DNA from: an uncultured Bacteroidia bacterium
GTDB lineage: Bacteria > Bacteroidota > Bacteroidia > Bacteroidales > UBA932
Direction: 5' to 3'
NCBI GenBank assembly: GCA_902767355.1
Contig: CACXHG010000179.1
Span: 1 to 27,054 of the forward strand
Length of the DNA: 27,054 nucleotides
Of the stretch, positions 24,201 through 27,054 are shown piece after piece. Made by a program: the position numbers and the translations under genes. Below the pieces are notes generated by a model, which ran no database searches, was not told the origin of the DNA, and was given only the letters and a program-made list of their open reading frames with translations. The stretch's first letter is position 1. Each line of letters starts with the position of its first letter.

Positions 24201-24594
24201 TATCGGCCGCCTCGGCGCCCTGCCCGCTTACTTCAACAATGCCTGGACGCCGGAAAACAAGACCAACACCCCCGGTATCGGCCAGTATGCAAGTGTCGGT
24301 GCCTATGGCGCCACCCAAGAGTCCGCGCACAGCGACATCTGCGTGCGCAACGCCTCCTTCCTCAAGATCCGCAACATAGTCTTTGGCTATGAGATGCCTG
24401 AGAAATGGGCGCGTGCAATCAATGCTGACCGCATCAACCTCCAGTTCCAGATAGACAACCTGCCTCCCGTTTGGACGGCCTTCCGCCCCGGAAAGGAGAT
24501 GAGCTACTATGCTCCCAACGCCATTTTCGACCCCGAAACCGGTGGCATCCCCTTGAGGAGTTCTTACATTTTCGGTCTTCACATCAACTTCTAA
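21253..24594 (+). CDS. SusC/RagA family TonB-linked outer-membrane transporter
   Basis: 1113 residues. SusC-type proteins are outer-membrane beta-barrels that, with a SusD lid, import oligosaccharides or peptides using TonB energy. Domains in order: signal peptide (1-30, ending ASAQ), carboxypeptidase-regulatory-like Ig domain (about 33-105, TLVKGRITDSEGQPVAGATI, FEVAIMGMETV), TonB plug (about 117-235, VVTGYQEIQQRKVTGAIS; LKDAAAAAIYGARASNGI, IVITTK), then the barrel, ending in the aromatic strand YIFGLHINF. The KVTGA and IYGARASNG segments are SusC/RagA hallmarks. No N-terminal STN signalling domain is present, so sigma/anti-sigma control through this protein is unlikely. The susD partner follows after 12 bases. 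No CAZyme lies in the visible part of the locus, so the nutrient is open. Confidence 0.95.
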   Translation: MSVNYLRTQFRKGAVLLLTMLLVSVQIASAQGKGTLVKGRITDSEGQPVAGATIQNLTEKTYTTTDADGNYSLNVKDLNNATFEVAIMGMETVTQALGGRTSLDVQMKPDQMFLEGSVVTGYQEIQQRKVTGAISTVSSKTIEERYSPSILQNLEGRVAGLSTYGGELKIRGVSSMYAEASPLLVVDGLPIEGDIDDLNPYDIESVNVLKDAAAAAIYGARASNGIIVITTKSAREKGRIDVDFSSNLTIYQMRNLDYGANFYMTPAQQVKVEKDYYQYYFNTPEEIADPITSIENSLANFTNRISPIEYAFYKQAKGEYSQSDVDKICNSLANNNFAKEFGDAVYRRQIMQQYNLALRSRSDKFQSNFVINYLSDNEGTINAFDRQMSISYKGSYDVAPWLTATVAVNGIYGKQRSKGSSATYGPWSYPAYESLTNEDGSVKLLNTNLYRDNTEGGNFKELGVNLVDEYYNNVQNTSRQYMRYHGDLLFKIAKGLTANTQFVYETDHRTTDWQANQESYLSKLFYNAYKEIDPETGMITYHTPETGGYRNVTNMDGRYWTARGQLNYSETFGKHEIVALAGLEFRETLYAGTRSLMLGYDDQLQNAATQMVNFGELGKMTNSPSYLPTSSGGGYPALQMVFNPYIDGSLSPIMEQHHRYASAYANFTYTYDRRYNVFGSYRKDYADVYGLNVKLRGRPLWSAGVAWNIGEEDFAKASGWINTLKLRLSYGITGNIYQGATSYMTAKSDELNTLTGLPYGYIESPANPNLKWEQTRTINAGLDFSFVDNRIRGSLDYYRKTGLDLFSYKTLDPTTGFTQMFVNSADMTNNGVELMLVGDWFRERHRRDFGWSSTVTFAVNKNKITNVDNPAIQAYQRFSNPYVVDYPTSAIWSYEFAGISDTEETRGSTMWYGKVNEETGERAKGTSVGGSPVDILVYSGQTEPIVIAGLDNRFVWNGFSLSILMAYYGGHKMRALAEEDVLGIGRLGALPAYFNNAWTPENKTNTPGIGQYASVGAYGATQESAHSDICVRNASFLKIRNIVFGYEMPEKWARAINADRINLQFQIDNLPPVWTAFRPGKEMSYYAPNAIFDPETGGIPLRSSYIFGLHINF

Positions 24595-24606
24595 GACAGC
24601 ACCGTT

Positions 24607-26103
24607 ATGAAAAAGATATTTACAATATTAGCTGCCGCCCTGCTGCTGGCTTCCTGCGCCGACTTTACCGACCTCAAGCCCAAGGGTATGAATATGCTCT
24701 CTACTGCGGACGAACTGGAGCTGCTGCTCAACACAGAGTATAGGGACTTCTACTCCACGGGCTTTGATATGTATCAACTACCCGGAGACCTGCTGATAGG
24801 CACCGTTGGTCCTATTGCCAATCTTATCTCGATACCGACCCCCACCCGCAACTCAATTGTCATAACCTGGGACAGCGACAACGTCAAGCGCCTGGCAGAA
24901 CTGACCTCCAGCGACGATGAATATAGGCAACTGTATGAATTTGTGGGCAAGGTTGCCAACCCCATCCTGGCATCCGTCGGTTTTGCCACCGGCGACGAGG
25001 CCAAGAAGAATCAGATCAAGGCCGAGGCCCTGTGTCTGCGCGCCTGGGCAGAATTCATCCTGGTAAACAAATACGCCAAGGCCTACAATCCCGCCACTGC
25101 AGAAAGCGACCCCGGCATCGTATATCTGATGGACGACTGGGACATCTCCATCCCTCCGGAAAAATGGACCGTCAAACGGGTATATGACCAGATTGTGGCC
25201 GACTGCAACGCCGCCATCGAGCTCAATTCGCTCCCTGAGAAAAACCTCAACCAGATGCGTTGGAGCAAGGCCTGCCCTTATGCAATCAAGGCCCTCGCAC
25301 TGATTGCGATGCAGGACTATGAAGGGGCTGAGGCGGCGGCAAAAGAATCCCTCAAAGTGAACGATGCCATTACCGATTATTGGGATCCCGCACGCGTGAT
25401 GCCCATCAGCGCTGTAATGCCTCCGTTTAATGTTTACGAAACCTTCTTCCGCGCTCCGTTCAGCTGCGAGGAGGATCTTTTCCATACTTATATACAACCC
25501 CAGTTCAACCTTCTGCGTACGCCTGAATGCGAGAGCCGTCTCGAAGCCGGTCACGCCGCCCTGGTAAGAGTGCCGCTGGATATTATGATGTTCAATATGA
25601 ACCCTATGATGGGTATGGGAATGAGTACGGCCCAGATTCCATATCCGTGTGTTTTCGGTATGGGAACTAACCGCGGCGCAAGCTGGAATATGTTCGGCTT
25701 GAAAACCACCCAGCAGTACCTGATAGTGGCCGAGTGCGAGATTCGCGCCGGAAACTACACCGAAGCTATGAAGTATCTGGATGCAGTGCGCGCAAAACGC
25801 ATCGACCCGGAGATTTACGAGCCCCTTGAGGGTAAGGTCAACGACAAGGCCTCAGCCATCGAACACCTCAAGCAGACCGCCCTCGGCGAGAATGTGTATT
25901 CCATCTACAACTTCATAGAGCGCAAGCGCTGGAACCAGCTGGACGACATGAAGGAGACTCTCAACAAGACCTTCAACCTTCTCTCCGGCGAGTCTTATTC
26001 CTATTCCCTGGAGCCCGACTCCCCGCTGTGGATATTCCCCTTCCCCATGAATGCAAGGGACAACAACCCCAACCTGACCCCGAACAGTTATGAAGAAGAA
26101 TAG
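24607..26103 (+). CDS. SusD/RagB family nutrient-binding outer-membrane lipoprotein
   Basis: 498 residues. It partners the preceding SusC as the surface lid that captures substrate. A lipoprotein signal (MKKIFTILAAALLLASC, C17) is followed by ADFTDLKPKG and the TPR-rich SusD core: AEALCLRAWAEFILVNKYAKAY, VYDQIVADCNAAIE, KALALIAMQDYEGAEAAAKE. The C-terminal RagB segment has the typical IERKRWNQLDD and LWIFPFPMNARDNNPNLTPN. Substrate-contacting loops vary too much in this family for the sequence to tell glycan from peptide. A methionine-rich patch (IMMFNMNPMMGMGMS, about 320-335) is unusual. The next gene starts inside its last codons. Confidence 0.93.
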   Translation: MKKIFTILAAALLLASCADFTDLKPKGMNMLSTADELELLLNTEYRDFYSTGFDMYQLPGDLLIGTVGPIANLISIPTPTRNSIVITWDSDNVKRLAELTSSDDEYRQLYEFVGKVANPILASVGFATGDEAKKNQIKAEALCLRAWAEFILVNKYAKAYNPATAESDPGIVYLMDDWDISIPPEKWTVKRVYDQIVADCNAAIELNSLPEKNLNQMRWSKACPYAIKALALIAMQDYEGAEAAAKESLKVNDAITDYWDPARVMPISAVMPPFNVYETFFRAPFSCEEDLFHTYIQPQFNLLRTPECESRLEAGHAALVRVPLDIMMFNMNPMMGMGMSTAQIPYPCVFGMGTNRGASWNMFGLKTTQQYLIVAECEIRAGNYTEAMKYLDAVRAKRIDPEIYEPLEGKVNDKASAIEHLKQTALGENVYSIYNFIERKRWNQLDDMKETLNKTFNLLSGESYSYSLEPDSPLWIFPFPMNARDNNPNLTPNSYEEE

Positions 26104-27054
26104 CTTTATTCTAAGCCTTTACCTCCTCGCTGCAGGCATTTGCGCCTGCGGCGGGCAGCAAGGCTACACTGTAAGCGGGGAATGCCCCGGCAGCGAAGGT
26201 ATTGCCGTGCTCGCCTATCGCAGCCCTGAAGGCGATGAGGTGCGCGACACTGTGCAAATTGCAGACGGCAAATTCCGCATCAGCGGGAAAGCCGATGAGG
26301 TTGTTATGGGACAGCTTATTGTCGTACCGGAAGGGCAGAAGCCCCAGAGCTATTTCCTTTTCCTGGAAAATTGTCCCCTCAAACTGCAGGACGGTAAAAT
26401 AGTCGGCGGCCCCAACAACGACTTTATGAGGGCTATGGAAGCAGTGGGGGATGCAGTAGACAAGGAAGACCCGGAGTACCAGTCCCTCCTCAAGGAGGCG
26501 ATGAACGCATTCTTCGCGCAGAATACGGATGTGGAGGCGGCGGCTTTCATGTATCATGTGTTTAATCGCGACACTCCCTTGGATCAGTACGAAGATGGTT
26601 TTGCCAAGTTCTCCGAAAGGGTGCAGAAGAGTTTTCTTGGCAAGAATGCCGCCGACGAGATTGCTGCCCGCAAGGCAACCGCCGAGGGCACCGTTGCTCC
26701 GGGTTTTAATCTGGAAGGTATTTCCGGTGACAGAGTCAGCCTGGAGGATATGCGCGGCAAATATGTTCTGCTCGACTTCTGGGCATCGTGGTGCAGGCCT
26801 TGCCGAGCCAGCATGCCTCATTTAAAAGAGGTTTATGCCGCATATAAAGACAAGGGGCTGGAAATAGTCGGTATATCCATAGATACCGACAATGACGCTT
26901 GGCGCAAGGCTGTTGCAGACGACCAGACGCCATGGATCCACGTCATCGATTCCCGCACCGGAGGGGGCCAGGGCTCTGACATCGCAAAAATATATGGAGT
27001 AAGAGCCATCCCTACGCTCTTTATGGTCGACCCTGACGGCAACATGATAGGCAA
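26090..27054 (+). CDS. TlpA-like thioredoxin-fold lipoprotein with N-terminal DUF4369-type domain (3'-truncated)
   Basis: At least 321 residues, open at the right edge. The ATG at 26090 overlaps the end of susD by 14 bases in another frame. Residues 1-20 (MKKNSFILSLYLLAAGICAC) form a probable lipoprotein signal with Cys20. Residues about 24-125 match the DUF4369 pattern (GDEVRDTVQIADGKFRISGK). Residues about 200 onward are a thioredoxin/TlpA domain: APGFNLEGISGDRVSLEDM, YVLLDFWASW, active-site C235-R-P-C238, and the cis-proline loop VRAIPTLFMVD. Such proteins reduce or exchange disulfides in the periplasm or at the cell surface. The overlap indicates co-expression with SusCD, which hints that the imported substrate or local enzymes carry cysteines. 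The last few residues of the thioredoxin domain are missing. Confidence 0.9.
   Translation, partial: MKKNSFILSLYLLAAGICACGGQQGYTVSGECPGSEGIAVLAYRSPEGDEVRDTVQIADGKFRISGKADEVVMGQLIVVPEGQKPQSYFLFLENCPLKLQDGKIVGGPNNDFMRAMEAVGDAVDKEDPEYQSLLKEAMNAFFAQNTDVEAAAFMYHVFNRDTPLDQYEDGFAKFSERVQKSFLGKNAADEIAARKATAEGTVAPGFNLEGISGDRVSLEDMRGKYVLLDFWASWCRPCRASMPHLKEVYAAYKDKGLEIVGISIDTDNDAWRKAVADDQTPWIHVIDSRTGGGQGSDIAKIYGVRAIPTLFMVDPDGNMIG

Noticed and set aside
23422..24582. 386-codon antisense frame within susC
   Set aside because: No domain signal; it lies opposite the conserved SusC barrel.

Overview
The window is chromosomal DNA from a member of the Bacteroidales (phylum Bacteroidota), with GC-rich coding sequence. 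The evidence is a SusC/SusD pair, lipoprotein signal peptides, a BACON-type domain, and promoters of the Bacteroidota form (TTTG, 19-20 bases, TAnnTTTG). GC-rich gut lineages such as Rikenellaceae or Cryptobacteroides-like groups would fit, but the sequence alone does not settle the family. Nearly all of the window is coding. I see no transposase, integrase, CRISPR array or phage gene.

Layout. 1-2901 (+): the 3' part of a GRP/DMT-type sugar transporter, a terminator, and a lipoprotein GH127 beta-L-arabinofuranosidase. 2902-5063 (-): a HicA/HicB toxin-antitoxin pair behind a ComM/YifB AAA+ ATPase. 5221-9784 (+): a tight operon of a lipoprotein serine hydrolase with an N-terminal BACON-like domain, a periplasmic TPR protein, and an EnvC-like protein whose M23 domain has lost its zinc ligands; this looks like envelope or peptidoglycan work. 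9781-12233 (-): an M3 oligopeptidase and a small zinc-finger protein. 12454-15620 (+): a tail-less SSB, cysteinyl-tRNA synthetase, and a CNNM/CBS membrane protein with an aspartate-rich tail. 15621-16106 (-): IspF. 16149-20721 (+): a small membrane-anchored protein, MutL, rhomboid protease, membrane-anchored EEP hydrolase and threonylcarbamoyl-AMP synthase, which overlap or are separated by 1-7 bases. Then come a tRNA(CAU), a 415-bp intergenic region with an 80-bp perfect direct repeat, and a SusC-SusD-thioredoxin-like lipoprotein locus that runs off the right edge.

The points most worth checking are: (1) several -7 boxes so close to start codons that leaderless mRNAs are predicted; (2) three convergent gene pairs, all with abutting or overlapping stop codons; (3) a two-copy intergenic element whose copies each end in a hairpin of different sequence but the same shape; (4) a MutL that has lost its endonuclease motif; (5) back-to-back divergent promoters in a 42-bp gap at ispF. 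I did not find a clearly new multi-gene defence or metabolic system; most genes are recognisable Bacteroidales families.
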